Assembly: GCA_004144345.1 (NCBI GenBank)
Contig: SEEL01000011.1
Span: 1-64,000 of the forward strand
Reading direction: 5' to 3'
Length of the DNA stretch: 64,000 bases
Source of the DNA: Hyphomicrobiales bacterium
GTDB taxonomy: Bacteria > Pseudomonadota > Alphaproteobacteria > Rhizobiales > Devosiaceae
Shown: piece by piece, positions 54,356-62,768 of the stretch
Layout of the letters: each line of letters begins with the position of its first letter
Numbering within the stretch: the stretch's first letter is position 1
The notes under the pieces: generated by a model
Database searches by the model: none
The model's input: only the letters and a program-made list of their open reading frames with translations
Told to the model about the DNA's origin: nothing
Made by a program: the position numbers and the translations under genes

Positions 54356-55468
54356 ATGACTGCCGAGACCGCCGACGCCATTCTTCCGGCAAAACGAAGT
54401 TCCAGCGTTCGGGTCCTCAAGCTCGCTGAAACGGTGGCGATACCGGTAGGCGCGGTGGTCGTTTCGGCGCTGCTGTTCTCGGTCTTCCTCCTCATCATCG
54501 GCAAGGATCCGCTGCAGTTCTGGTCGCTGATGTGGACCGGCGGGTTCGGCTCCTCCTTCTCGATCCAGAATTCGCTGCAGCGCGCCGCGCCGCTGATCCT
54601 CACCGGCCTCGCCTTCGCCATTCCGGCGCGTATCGGGCTCACCATGATCGGTGGGGAAGGGGCGCTGGTGCTGGGCGGCTTTGCCGCTGCGGCCATCGCC
54701 ATTCCGCTGGTCAGCAATGTCGTGCCGCCGATCGTGACCCTGCCGCTGATGGCGGCGGCCGGCATGCTCGCCGGTGGCCTGTGGATCGGGCTCGTGGGCT
54801 GGCTGCGCCACTATCGCGGCGTCAACGAGACGATCTCGTCGCTGCTGCTCAGCTACATCGCCATCGCCATCATGAACTTCTTCGTCGAAGGCGCGCTGCG
54901 CGATCCGGCCTCGGCGAACAAGCCGTCGACCCTCCCCATCGGCGACACCTACCGCATCGGCAGCATCCCGGGCACGGACGTCCATTGGGGCTTTGCCGCG
55001 GGCATCGTCCTTGCCATCGCGCTCTGGGTGCTGATGAGCCGCACGACCTTTGGCTTCGCCGCGCGGATGACCGGCGGCAATGCGCGCGCCGCGAAGGCTC
55101 AGGGCCTGCCGGTTGGCTGGCTGATGGTGATCTGCTGCATCATCGCCGGCGCCTGCGCGGGGCTCGCCGGCTTCTTCGAAGTGGCCGCTATCCACGGCCA
55201 GGCCAATGCCTCGCTGGTGGCGGGCTATGGCTTCACCGGCATCCTCGTCGCCTTCCTCGCGCGGCAGAACCCGCTGGCCGTCGTGCCGGTGGCCATCCTC
55301 TTCGGCGCCATCGCCGCGGCGGGCGGCGTCATCCAGCGGCGCATGGGCTTGCCCGACGCCACCGTGCTGGTGCTGCAGGGCATGCTGTTCGTCGTGCTGC
55401 TGGTCAGCGAGACGTTCTATGGCCGCTTCAAATTCTTTCAGCCGGCGAGCAGCGGGGACCGCGTCTGA
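54356..55468 (+). CDS. BMP-type ABC transporter permease 1 (NupP-like)
   Basis: A 370-residue permease of the branched-chain/nucleoside type, about eight to ten membrane segments, with the EAA-like loop GGNARAAKAQGLPVGWLM. The ATG follows GGAGTAGGACGC. Its stop overlaps the next permease by one base (TGATG). Confidence 0.88.
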   Translation: MTAETADAILPAKRSSSVRVLKLAETVAIPVGAVVVSALLFSVFLLIIGKDPLQFWSLMWTGGFGSSFSIQNSLQRAAPLILTGLAFAIPARIGLTMIGGEGALVLGGFAAAAIAIPLVSNVVPPIVTLPLMAAAGMLAGGLWIGLVGWLRHYRGVNETISSLLLSYIAIAIMNFFVEGALRDPASANKPSTLPIGDTYRIGSIPGTDVHWGFAAGIVLAIALWVLMSRTTFGFAARMTGGNARAAKAQGLPVGWLMVICCIIAGACAGLAGFFEVAAIHGQANASLVAGYGFTGILVAFLARQNPLAVVPVAILFGAIAAAGGVIQRRMGLPDATVLVLQGMLFVVLLVSETFYGRFKFFQPASSGDRV

Positions 55469-56382
55469 TGGATCAGCTCGTCACCGTCCTCATCGCCATG
55501 CTGGGCGGCGCCATCCGCGTCTCGACACCCTTCATGTTCGTGGCGCTGGGCGAAACGCTCACCGAGAAATCGGGCCGCATCAATCTGGGGCTCGAAGGCA
55601 ATCTCGTGCTCGGCGCGATGGTCGCCTACGCCACCTCCTATCTCACCGGCAGCCCCTGGCTCGGCGTGCTCGCGGCCGGCAGTTCCGGCCTAGTGCTGGG
55701 GGCACTGCATGGCTACATCTGCAAGCTGCCCAAGGTGAACGACATCGCCATCGGCATCGCCTTCATGAGTTTTGGCACCGGGCTCGCCTTCTTCTTCGGC
55801 AAGCCGTTCATCCAGCCCAGCGCGCCGCAACTCGACGCTATCCATCTGGGCGACTGGACCGGCAATCCGGCGCTGGCGCAGGCGCTGCAGGTCAATCCGC
55901 TGTTCTTCGTCGGCATCATCGTCGCCATCGCCATGTGGTGGGCGCTCAAGAACACCAAATGGGGCCTGATCGTCCGCATGGCGGGTGACAGCGCGGCGTC
56001 GGCGAAGGCCATGGGCGTGTCGGTCGATCTCGTGCGCTTCCTCGCCACGGCGGCCGGCGGCTTCATGGCCGGTATCGGCGGCGCGTTTCTCTCACTCAGT
56101 TACCCGGGTATCTGGAGCCAGGGCCTGTCGAGCGGGCAGGGGCTGATGGCGGTGGCGCTGGTGATCTTCGCGCGCTGGGACCCGATCCGCGCCATCTTCG
56201 CGGCGCTGCTCTTTGGGGCCGCCGGCGCGATAGGTCCGTCGCTGCAATCGATCGGCATCACGCAGGGCTATTACTTCTTCAACGCCGCCCCCTACATCCT
56301 GACGCTGGTCATCCTGGTCCTGTCGGCGGGCAGCAAGGCGTCGGCGCGCGAAGCACCCGGGGAGCTGTCGATCACCAAATGA
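55468..56382 (+). CDS. BMP-type ABC transporter permease 2 (NupQ-like)
   Basis: A 304-residue permease: [23 protein letters not shown] at the start and [20 protein letters not shown] loop, as in NupQ/RbsC-like proteins. Stop overlaps the following hydrolase by 4 bp. Confidence 0.9.
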   Translation: MDQLVTVLIAMLGGAIRVSTPFMFVALGETLTEKSGRINLGLEGNLVLGAMVAYATSYLTGSPWLGVLAAGSSGLVLGALHGYICKLPKVNDIAIGIAFMSFGTGLAFFFGKPFIQPSAPQLDAIHLGDWTGNPALAQALQVNPLFFVGIIVAIAMWWALKNTKWGLIVRMAGDSAASAKAMGVSVDLVRFLATAAGGFMAGIGGAFLSLSYPGIWSQGLSSGQGLMAVALVIFARWDPIRAIFAALLFGAAGAIGPSLQSIGITQGYYFFNAAPYILTLVILVLSAGSKASAREAPGELSITK

Positions 56383-57053
56383 ACATCGCCTCCGAACCCT
56401 ATGCCTGGCCGTTCGACGGCGATCTCGGTTCGCACAACACGGCGCTGGTCGTCATCGACATGCAGACCGATTTCTGCGCGCCGGGCGGCTATGTCGACTC
56501 GATGGGCTACGACATCTCCCTGACGCGGGCGCCGATCGGTCCGATCCAGCGGGTGCTCGCGGCCTTCCGTGCCAGGGGCTACCCGATCATCCACACGCGC
56601 GAGGGCCACAAGCCCGATCTCAGCGATCTGCCGGCCAACAAGCGCTGGCGCTCGCAGCAGATCGGCGCCGGCATCGGCGATCCGGGACCGTGCGGGCGCA
56701 TCCTGGTGCGCGGCGAGCCGGGCTGGGAGATCATCCCGGAACTGCAGCCGGAGGCAGGCGAGGCGATCATCGACAAGCCGGGCAAGGGCAGCTTCCTCGC
56801 CACCGATTTCGAGCTCGTGCTGCAGACCAAGCGCATCCGCAACATCGTGCTCACCGGCGTCACCACCGATGTGTGCGTCCACACCACCATGCGCGACGCC
56901 AATGACCGTGGCTATGAGTGCCTGCTGCTTTCCGACTGCACCGCCGCCACCAAAGTCGAGAACCATCTCGCGGCGCTCGACATGGTCAAGATGCAGGGCG
57001 GCGTATTCGGCGCCGTCGCGACATCGGCGCAATTGCTGGAGGCTCTGCCATGA
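56379..57053 (+). CDS. biuH: Biuret-hydrolase-like cysteine hydrolase (isochorismatase family)
   Basis: A 224-residue isochorismatase-fold amidohydrolase. The Asp-Lys-Cys triad is D27 (VVIDMQTDF), K133 ([10 protein letters not shown]) and C166 ([10 protein letters not shown]). The stretch [20 protein letters not shown] and [20 protein letters not shown] is close to what I remember of Rhizobium BiuH, which cleaves biuret to allophanate and ammonia. AtzF for the next step is also in this cluster. It is embedded between the permease and ATPase genes of the transporter, with 4-bp overlaps on both sides. Ureidoacrylate hydrolase (RutB) is the main alternative, but no rut genes are present. Confidence 0.8.
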   Translation: MNIASEPYAWPFDGDLGSHNTALVVIDMQTDFCAPGGYVDSMGYDISLTRAPIGPIQRVLAAFRARGYPIIHTREGHKPDLSDLPANKRWRSQQIGAGIGDPGPCGRILVRGEPGWEIIPELQPEAGEAIIDKPGKGSFLATDFELVLQTKRIRNIVLTGVTTDVCVHTTMRDANDRGYECLLLSDCTAATKVENHLAALDMVKMQGGVFGAVATSAQLLEALP

Positions 57054-58573
57054 CCGTCACCACGGGCCGCGCGCCGTCCCTCGAAGCGATGGGCATGACC
57101 AAGATCTTCGGGCCGCTGGTGGCGCTCGACGATGTGTCGATCAAGGTCGAGGCGGGCTCGTTCCACGCGCTGCTCGGCGAGAACGGCGCCGGCAAATCGA
57201 CGTTGGTCAAATGCATCATGGGCTTTTACTCGCCCGACAAGGGCCAGGTGCTGCTCGATGGCAAGGAAGTGTCGATCAAGACGCCGCGCGACGCCCGCGC
57301 GCATGGCATTGGCATGGTCTACCAGCAGTTCACGCTGGTACCATCGCTGACGGGTGCCGAGAACCTCGTGATCTCGCGCGCCGATGCGCCTTCGATCATC
57401 GACTGGGGCAAGGAGAGGAAGGCGCTCGACGCCTTCATGGAGCAGATGCCGTTCCGCGTGCCGCTCAATACGCAGGTCAGCGGGCTCAGCGCGGGCGAAA
57501 AGCAGAAGCTCGAAATTTTGAAGCTCCTCTATCTCGACCAGCGCTTCATGATCCTCGACGAGCCGACGTCGGTGCTGACGCCGGGCGAGGCCGACGAGAT
57601 GCTGGGTCTCCTCGGCGGCATGGCCGCGCGCAAGGAGATCACGGTGCTGATGATCTCGCACAAATTCCGCGAGGTGAAAGCCTTCTGCGATCATTTCACG
57701 GTGCTGCGGCGCGGCCGGTTCACCGGCGCGGGCGATGCCAAGAGCGCCAGCGTGCCGCAGATGAGCGCCATGATGATCGGCGATACGGCGATCCGCGAGC
57801 GCGCGGCGCGCGTCAAGCATTCCGAGGGGGCCGGCAGGCTCGAGCTCGCGGGCCTTTTTGCCGAGGACAATGACGGCATGCCCGCGATCAAATCGGTGAA
57901 CCTCAAGATCAGGGCCGGCGAGATCGTCGGCATCGCCGGGGTCTCGGGCAATGGCCAGTCGGCGCTGATGGAGACGCTGAGCGGCCAACGGGCGCTGAGC
58001 GATGGCGCCATCTACATCCGTGGCGAACTGTTCCAGCCCAAGCGCGGCCATTTCGACCGCTACAAGGTGTTCGGCCTGCCCGAGGAACCGCTCAAGAACG
58101 CCACGGTGCCCAAGATGAGCGTCGCCGAGAACCTCGCCTTCCGCTCCTTCGACAAGCCGCCGGTGGCGAGCCTTGGCTGGTGGATGTCGCCGGGGCCGAT
58201 GCGCGAGCGGGCGAAGGAGCTGATCGGCCGCTACCGGGTCAAGACCACCTCGCCGGATTCGCCGATCGAGACACTTTCGGGCGGCAATGTGCAGCGGGCG
58301 GTGCTGGCGCGCGAACTCAGTGGCGATGTCGATGTGCTGATCGTCGCCAATCCCTGCTTCGGGCTCGATTTCGCGTCGGTCGCCGAAATCCGGAGCCAGA
58401 TCATGGAGCAGCGCAATCGCGGCGCGGCGGTGCTCCTGGTCAGCGAAGATCTCGACGAGATCCTCGAGCTGGCCGACCGCGTCGCCGTGATGAGCGGCGG
58501 CACCATCACCTATGTGTCGCCGATCGAGGAAACCGACCGCAACACCATCGGCCAATATATGGCGGGGCATTGA
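57050..58573 (+). CDS. BMP-type ABC transporter double ATPase (NupO-like)
   Basis: A 507-residue protein with two ATPase domains: domain 1 has Walker [22 protein letters not shown] and [10 protein letters not shown]; domain 2 has a degenerate P-loop GVSGNGQSA and [14 protein letters not shown], the usual asymmetry in ribose/nucleoside-type ATPases. GGAGG precedes the ATG, which overlaps the hydrolase stop by 4 bp. Completes the importer. Confidence 0.92.
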   Translation: MTVTTGRAPSLEAMGMTKIFGPLVALDDVSIKVEAGSFHALLGENGAGKSTLVKCIMGFYSPDKGQVLLDGKEVSIKTPRDARAHGIGMVYQQFTLVPSLTGAENLVISRADAPSIIDWGKERKALDAFMEQMPFRVPLNTQVSGLSAGEKQKLEILKLLYLDQRFMILDEPTSVLTPGEADEMLGLLGGMAARKEITVLMISHKFREVKAFCDHFTVLRRGRFTGAGDAKSASVPQMSAMMIGDTAIRERAARVKHSEGAGRLELAGLFAEDNDGMPAIKSVNLKIRAGEIVGIAGVSGNGQSALMETLSGQRALSDGAIYIRGELFQPKRGHFDRYKVFGLPEEPLKNATVPKMSVAENLAFRSFDKPPVASLGWWMSPGPMRERAKELIGRYRVKTTSPDSPIETLSGGNVQRAVLARELSGDVDVLIVANPCFGLDFASVAEIRSQIMEQRNRGAAVLLVSEDLDEILELADRVAVMSGGTITYVSPIEETDRNTIGQYMAGH

Positions 58574-58590
58574 TGCAGTCGCGTTTGTTG

Positions 58591-58717
58591 CACCACCCTC
58601 ATCCGGGCTTCGCCCACCTTCTCCCATCAAGGGAGAAGGCCCCCGCCACCGGCTTCTCGGTTCGTTCGCCTTCTCCCTTGATGGGAGAAGGTGCCCGAAG
58701 GGCGGATGAGGGTGGTG
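58591..58717. repeat. Inverted repeat element in the operon, copy B
   Basis: Arms 58591-58639 and 58669-58717, the second copy of the element at 54210-54333. The end of the 3' arm (GAGGGTGGTG) provides the only plausible ribosome-binding site for the gene starting at 58722, so the hairpin could modulate its translation. Confidence 0.8.
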
Positions 58718-58721
58718 CCCC

Positions 58722-59384
58722 ATGACCCAAGTCACGGCCCGCCCGTACCCCTACGAACTCGACCCCGGCCACACGGCGCTGGTCGTCATCGATATGCAGC
58801 GCGACTTCATCGAGCCGGGCGGCTTCGGCGATTCGCTCGGCAATGATGTCGCCCGCCTCGCCGCCATCATCCCGGCGACGGCGGGGCTGATCGGCCTCTT
58901 CCGCCGCCACGGCTGGCCGGTGATTCACACCCGCGAGGCGCACAAGCCCGATCTCAGCGATTGCCCGCCGAGCAAGATCAGGCGCGGCAATCCCAGCCTC
59001 CATATCGGCGAGAGCGGCGCCATGGGGCGCCTGCTGGTGGCCGGCGAGCCCGGCAACCAGATCGTCGAAGCGCTGGCGCCAATCGAGGGCGAAATCGTCG
59101 TCGACAAGCCGGGAAAGGGCATGTTCTGGGCCACCGGGCTCCATGAACGGCTCCAGGCGATGGGCATTACCCACCTCGTTTTTGCCGGGGTGACAACCGA
59201 GGTCTGCGTCCAGACCTCGATGCGCGAGGCCAATGACAGGGGCTACGAATGCCTGCTGGTAGAAGACGCGACGGAAAGCTATTTTCCCCAGTTCAAGGCG
59301 TCGGCGATCGAGATGATCGTGGCGCAGGGCGGGATCGTGGGTTGGGTGACCCCGCTCCGGGAACTCGAGGCGAGCTTTGGATGA
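58722..59384 (+). CDS. trtA: Triuret-hydrolase-like cysteine hydrolase (isochorismatase family)
   Basis: A 220-residue isochorismatase-fold hydrolase, homologous to but distinct from the gene at 56379. Triad D24 (VVIDMQRDF), K129 ([10 protein letters not shown]), C162 ([10 protein letters not shown]). [28 protein letters not shown] and [15 protein letters not shown] resemble the triuret hydrolase group, which converts triuret to carboxybiuret and ammonia; this call is from memory of the family and less certain than the biuret hydrolase. Its stop overlaps the AtzG start by 4 bp. The product carboxybiuret is the substrate of AtzE. Confidence 0.68.
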   Translation: MTQVTARPYPYELDPGHTALVVIDMQRDFIEPGGFGDSLGNDVARLAAIIPATAGLIGLFRRHGWPVIHTREAHKPDLSDCPPSKIRRGNPSLHIGESGAMGRLLVAGEPGNQIVEALAPIEGEIVVDKPGKGMFWATGLHERLQAMGITHLVFAGVTTEVCVQTSMREANDRGYECLLVEDATESYFPQFKASAIEMIVAQGGIVGWVTPLRELEASFG

Positions 59385-59569
59385 GCGTCAAACTTCCGGA
59401 TTTCGACCAGTGGATCGATGCGATGGCACCGGTCCTCAGACTGGGCATTCCGCCTGAGCTTCGGCCGGGCGTGAAGAACAATCTCAAGACAGCGGCCAAG
59501 ATGGCGGCGCTGCTCGACAAGGCTGACAGCAAGGACGCGGTCGAGCCCGCGCCGATCTATCGCGCATGA
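59381..59569 (+). CDS. atzG: AtzG-like small amidase subunit (DUF4089)
   Basis: A 62-residue helical protein of the DUF4089/AtzG family ([37 protein letters not shown]), analogous to GatC. In Pseudomonas sp. ADP, AtzG stabilises AtzE by wrapping it, as GatC does GatA. Overlaps atzE by 4 bp (ATGA). Confidence 0.88.
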   Translation: MSVKLPDFDQWIDAMAPVLRLGIPPELRPGVKNNLKTAAKMAALLDKADSKDAVEPAPIYRA

Positions 59570-60960
59570 AGGCCAGTTCAAGCGTCGCCGAGATTGCTCG
59601 GGTGGTCGGGTCGGGCGCAGTCAGCGCCCGCGATGTCGTGGTCGAAGCGCTGGGCCGCATCGAGGCGCACAATCAGCGGCTGGGTGCCTTCACCGATGTG
59701 CTGCGCGACCGCGCCCTCGAAAAGGCCGCCGCCGTCGATGAGGCCGTCAAGAATGGCAAGACGCTGCCGCTGGCCGGCGTGCCGTTCGGCGCCAAGAACC
59801 TTTTCGACCTGACCGGCCTCGCGACGCGCGCCGGCTCGAAGATCAATCGCGACCTGCCGCCTGCCACTGCCGATGCGGCGCTGGTGCGCAAGCTCGAAGC
59901 GGCGGGCGCCATCTGCGTCGGCGCGCTCAACATGGGCGAATACGCCTATGACTTCACCGGCGAGAATGTGACGGACGGGCCGTCGCGCAATCCGCACGAC
60001 CTCAACCACATGACCGGCGGCTCGTCGGGCGGGTCGGGCAGCGCCGTGGCCGCCGGCCTCGTGCCGCTGTCGCTTGGCTCCGATACCAATGGCTCGATCC
60101 GCGTGCCGGCCTCGCTTTGCGGCCTGTTCGGGCTGAAGCCGACCTATGGCCGGCTCAGCCGGCACGGCACCTTCCCGTTCGTGCCGAGCTTCGATCATCT
60201 CGGGCCGCTGGCGCGTTCGGTCGAAGACCTCGCGATGAGCTATGACGCGATGCAGGGCTTTGACGACGACGATCCGCATATGGTGCGCCGTCCGCTCGAA
60301 CCGGTTGCGGGCCGGCTGGAGCGCGGCTCGGCAGGCCTCCGCATCGCGATTGCCGATGGCTATTTCGCCGGCGACACCGAGCCGCGCGAGATGATGGAAT
60401 TCGTCGCCAAGAAGCTCGACGTGACGCGCCGCATCACCATCCCAGATGCGCAGGCGGCGCGGGCGGCGGCGTTCCTCATCACCATGGTCGAGGGCGCGAC
60501 GCTGCATCTGGAGCGGCTGCGCGAGCGCCCGCTCGATTTCGATCCGGCCGTGGCCGAGCGCCTGCTGGCCGGCGCGATGCTGCCGGGCGCCTGGGTAGAA
60601 AGAGCGCAGCGCTTCCGCCGCCAGTTCCACGACAAGATGATGGACCTCTTCAAGGAGGTCGATGTGATCCTCGCGCCGGCAACGCCGATGCGCGCGCCCA
60701 TGATCGGGCAGAAGAATGCGATCTTCGGCGGCGTCGAAATGCCGATCCGGCCGCATATGGGCATCTTCACCCAGCCCATCTCCTTCATCGGCCTGCCGGT
60801 CGCCGCCGCGCCGATCTGGCTCGAGGGGCACAAGCTGCCGCTTGCCGTCCAGGCCATCGCCGCGCCGTGGCGCGAAGACTTTGCGCTGCGCGTGGCGCGG
60901 CAGCTCGAAAAAGTCGGTGCCGCGTCGGCGCCGGTCGCGCGAGGATTTTCGGATGACTGA
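59566..60960 (+). CDS. atzE: AtzE-like amidase (1-carboxybiuret hydrolase)
   Basis: A 464-residue amidase-signature enzyme. Catalytic Lys77 (FGAKNLFDL), cis-Ser in GGSSGGSGS (Ser154) and nucleophile Ser177 (SDTNGSIRVPAS) are intact. The adjacency to AtzG and AtzH and the downstream AtzF identify it as AtzE-like rather than GatA. Predicted reaction: 1-carboxybiuret to 1,3-dicarboxyurea plus ammonia. Its 3' end overlaps the cyclo-ligase-like gene by 8 bp. Confidence 0.85.
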   Translation: MKASSSVAEIARVVGSGAVSARDVVVEALGRIEAHNQRLGAFTDVLRDRALEKAAAVDEAVKNGKTLPLAGVPFGAKNLFDLTGLATRAGSKINRDLPPATADAALVRKLEAAGAICVGALNMGEYAYDFTGENVTDGPSRNPHDLNHMTGGSSGGSGSAVAAGLVPLSLGSDTNGSIRVPASLCGLFGLKPTYGRLSRHGTFPFVPSFDHLGPLARSVEDLAMSYDAMQGFDDDDPHMVRRPLEPVAGRLERGSAGLRIAIADGYFAGDTEPREMMEFVAKKLDVTRRITIPDAQAARAAAFLITMVEGATLHLERLRERPLDFDPAVAERLLAGAMLPGAWVERAQRFRRQFHDKMMDLFKEVDVILAPATPMRAPMIGQKNAIFGGVEMPIRPHMGIFTQPISFIGLPVAAAPIWLEGHKLPLAVQAIAAPWREDFALRVARQLEKVGAASAPVARGFSDD

Positions 60961-61726
60961 GCAGGGGCGCTGGGCCGGGCGTAGTCCCGACAAGGATGTG
61001 ATCCGCCATGAAGTGTGGACCGGCCTTGAACGCGATGGCGTCGCCATCGGCCCCGCCTGGAGCATGATCCCCAATTTCGTCGGTGCCGATGTCGCGGCAT
61101 GGCGGCTGGCGCAGACTGAGGAATGGCAGCGCGCCGCCACGATCAAGACCAATCCCGACGCGCCGCAGATCCCGATCCGCATCCGCGCGCTCTATGAGGG
61201 CAAGCTGGTGTTCGCGCCGGTGCCGTACCTGACGCGCGAGTTTCCCTATCTGCGGCTCGATCCGGAGCGGCTCAAGGCGAATGGCGTGTCGTTCGAACTC
61301 GCCGCCATCGCGCAGGGCTTCATGGAGCATGGCGAGCGCATCGGCTTCGAGGATGTGGCGCCGCTCGATTTCTGCGTCGTCGGTTCCGTCGCGGTGACCC
61401 GCGCCGGCGGCCGCACCGGCAAGGGCGCGGGCTTCGCCGATCTCGAAACGGCGATCTTCCGCGAACTAGGCATCGTCACCGCCGACACGCCCATCGTCAC
61501 TACCGTGCATTCAAGCCAGCTGGTCGAGGATGCGCGGGTGCCAATGCAGGCACATGACTCGCCGCTCGATATGGTCGCCACCGAACTCGAACTCGTCCGC
61601 ACGGGCAACAGCGCGGCGCGGCCGATGGGCGTCGATTGGGACCGCGTGCAGCCCGACCAGTATGAGAACATCCCGTTCCTCAGCCAATTGCGCGACCGGA
61701 TGCTGGAGCGGCGGGCGGCCGGATGA
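60953..61726 (+). CDS. 5-formyltetrahydrofolate cyclo-ligase family protein
   Basis: A 257-residue member of the 5-FTHF cyclo-ligase superfamily: GRTGKGAGFADLETAIFRELG is the family's glycine-rich nucleotide loop. The region between about 30 and 110 (RAATIKTNPDAPQIPIRIRALYEGK) supplies the lysine/arginine substrate contacts. Longer than housekeeping Fau proteins and embedded between atzE and atzH, so a pathway-specific role is more likely than general folate repair. It could salvage one-carbon units if a demethylation occurs upstream. The ATG at 60953 overlaps the amidase stop. Confidence 0.75.
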   Translation: MTEQGRWAGRSPDKDVIRHEVWTGLERDGVAIGPAWSMIPNFVGADVAAWRLAQTEEWQRAATIKTNPDAPQIPIRIRALYEGKLVFAPVPYLTREFPYLRLDPERLKANGVSFELAAIAQGFMEHGERIGFEDVAPLDFCVVGSVAVTRAGGRTGKGAGFADLETAIFRELGIVTADTPIVTTVHSSQLVEDARVPMQAHDSPLDMVATELELVRTGNSAARPMGVDWDRVQPDQYENIPFLSQLRDRMLERRAAG

Positions 61727-62109
61727 AGCTCAACGACCCCGCCATCGTTGCCGAGGTGAGCGCCGCCTTCGCGCGCTACGAGGCGGCCTTGGTAGGCAAC
61801 GATATCGCCGTGCTGGACGAGCTGTTTCTCCACGAGCCCACGACCATTCGCTATGGCGGCGGGGAAAACCTCTACGGCATCGATGAAATCCGGGCCTTCC
61901 GCAGCGCCCGTTCGCCGCAGGGCCTGGCGCGGCGGCTGGATCGGACCTCGATCACCACCTATGGCGACGACTGCGCCGTGGCTGCAACGCTGTTCTATCG
62001 CGACAGCGCGCCTGGCCGCGTCGGCCGGCAGATGCAGACCTGGATACGTACGAAGTCGGGCTGGCGCGTTGCCGCCGCCCATGTCAGCGTGATTGACGCG
62101 CCGGAATAG
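61723..62109 (+). CDS. atzH: AtzH-like protein (DUF3225, NTF2 fold)
   Basis: A 128-residue NTF2-like protein of the AtzH family (NDIAVLDELFLHEPTTIRYGGGENLYGIDEIRAFR). In the cyanurate pathway AtzH is reported to act on 1,3-dicarboxyurea, giving allophanate. It overlaps the preceding gene by 4 bp and completes the AtzG-E-H set. Confidence 0.85.
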   Translation: MKLNDPAIVAEVSAAFARYEAALVGNDIAVLDELFLHEPTTIRYGGGENLYGIDEIRAFRSARSPQGLARRLDRTSITTYGDDCAVAATLFYRDSAPGRVGRQMQTWIRTKSGWRVAAAHVSVIDAPE

Positions 62110-62126
62110 GCCGCGAGGAGGAGACT

Positions 62127-62768
62127 ATGCTCAAGCGCACCTCGGCGGAGGAAATCCGCCGGGAGCTGGCCGGACGGATCATCGCCGGCGTGCTGCAACC
62201 CGGCACGTCGCTCGACGAGACGCTCCTGGCAGCGGAGTTCGCGGTGTCGCGCACGCCGGTGCGCGAAGCGCTGCGCCAGCTTGCGGCCAGCGGGCTGATC
62301 GACCAGAAGCCGCATGCCAAGGCGCTGGTCGCCAAGCCCGATGATGAGGCGCTGGCGGGCATGTTCGAAGTCATGGGCTATCTCGAAGCGCTTTGCGCGG
62401 GGCTCAGCGCCACGATGATGACCGCCGACGAACGGCAGGCGCTGGACGATCTTCACGCGACCATGGCCGGCATCGTCCGTGCTGGCGATGCCGCCGGTTA
62501 CGCCGAGGCCAATGATGCCTTTCATGCCGCCATCTATGAGGGCGCGCACAATGCCTATCTCAACGACCTCACGCGCTCGACGCGGCAGCGCCTCGCGCCG
62601 TTCCGCCGTGCGCAGTTCGGCGCGCTCGGCCGCCTCGCCAAATCGCATGTCGAGCATGGCGATGTGGTCGAGGCCATCATGCGGGCCGATCGCATGGCGG
62701 CCGAGGCGGCGATGCGCAAGCACATCGCCATTGTCGAGGATGCCTATCAGCGCCTAGCGCGCGGCTAG
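62127..62768 (+). CDS. GntR-family regulator (FadR/FCD type)
   Basis: A 213-residue regulator: N-terminal winged helix (about 1-70, LDETLLAAEFAVSRTPVREALRQL) and a C-terminal FCD helical effector domain (about 85-205) with the metal-binding Asp/His residues (EANDAFHAAIYEGAHNAYL). Last gene of the rightward operon, 17 bp after atzH; it is likely the specific regulator and may bind TTGTATGCAA or the 19-bp palindrome near 52.86 kb. It overlaps the convergent atzF by 15 bp. Confidence 0.87.
   Translation: MLKRTSAEEIRRELAGRIIAGVLQPGTSLDETLLAAEFAVSRTPVREALRQLAASGLIDQKPHAKALVAKPDDEALAGMFEVMGYLEALCAGLSATMMTADERQALDDLHATMAGIVRAGDAAGYAEANDAFHAAIYEGAHNAYLNDLTRSTRQRLAPFRRAQFGALGRLAKSHVEHGDVVEAIMRADRMAAEAAMRKHIAIVEDAYQRLARG

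Noticed and set aside
56379-57053. RutB (pyrimidine degradation) as identity of the first cysteine hydrolase
   Set aside because: No other rut gene is present and allophanate-pathway genes surround it; biuret hydrolase fits better, although only a phylogeny would settle it.
54210-58717. Repeated elements as CRISPR or an insertion sequence
   Set aside because: Two large inverted repeats, not short direct repeats with spacers, and no transposase or cas gene.
59566-60960. GatA (glutamyl-tRNA amidotransferase) as identity of the amidase
   Set aside because: No gatB; the small partner is the DUF4089/AtzG type and AtzH and AtzF are nearby.
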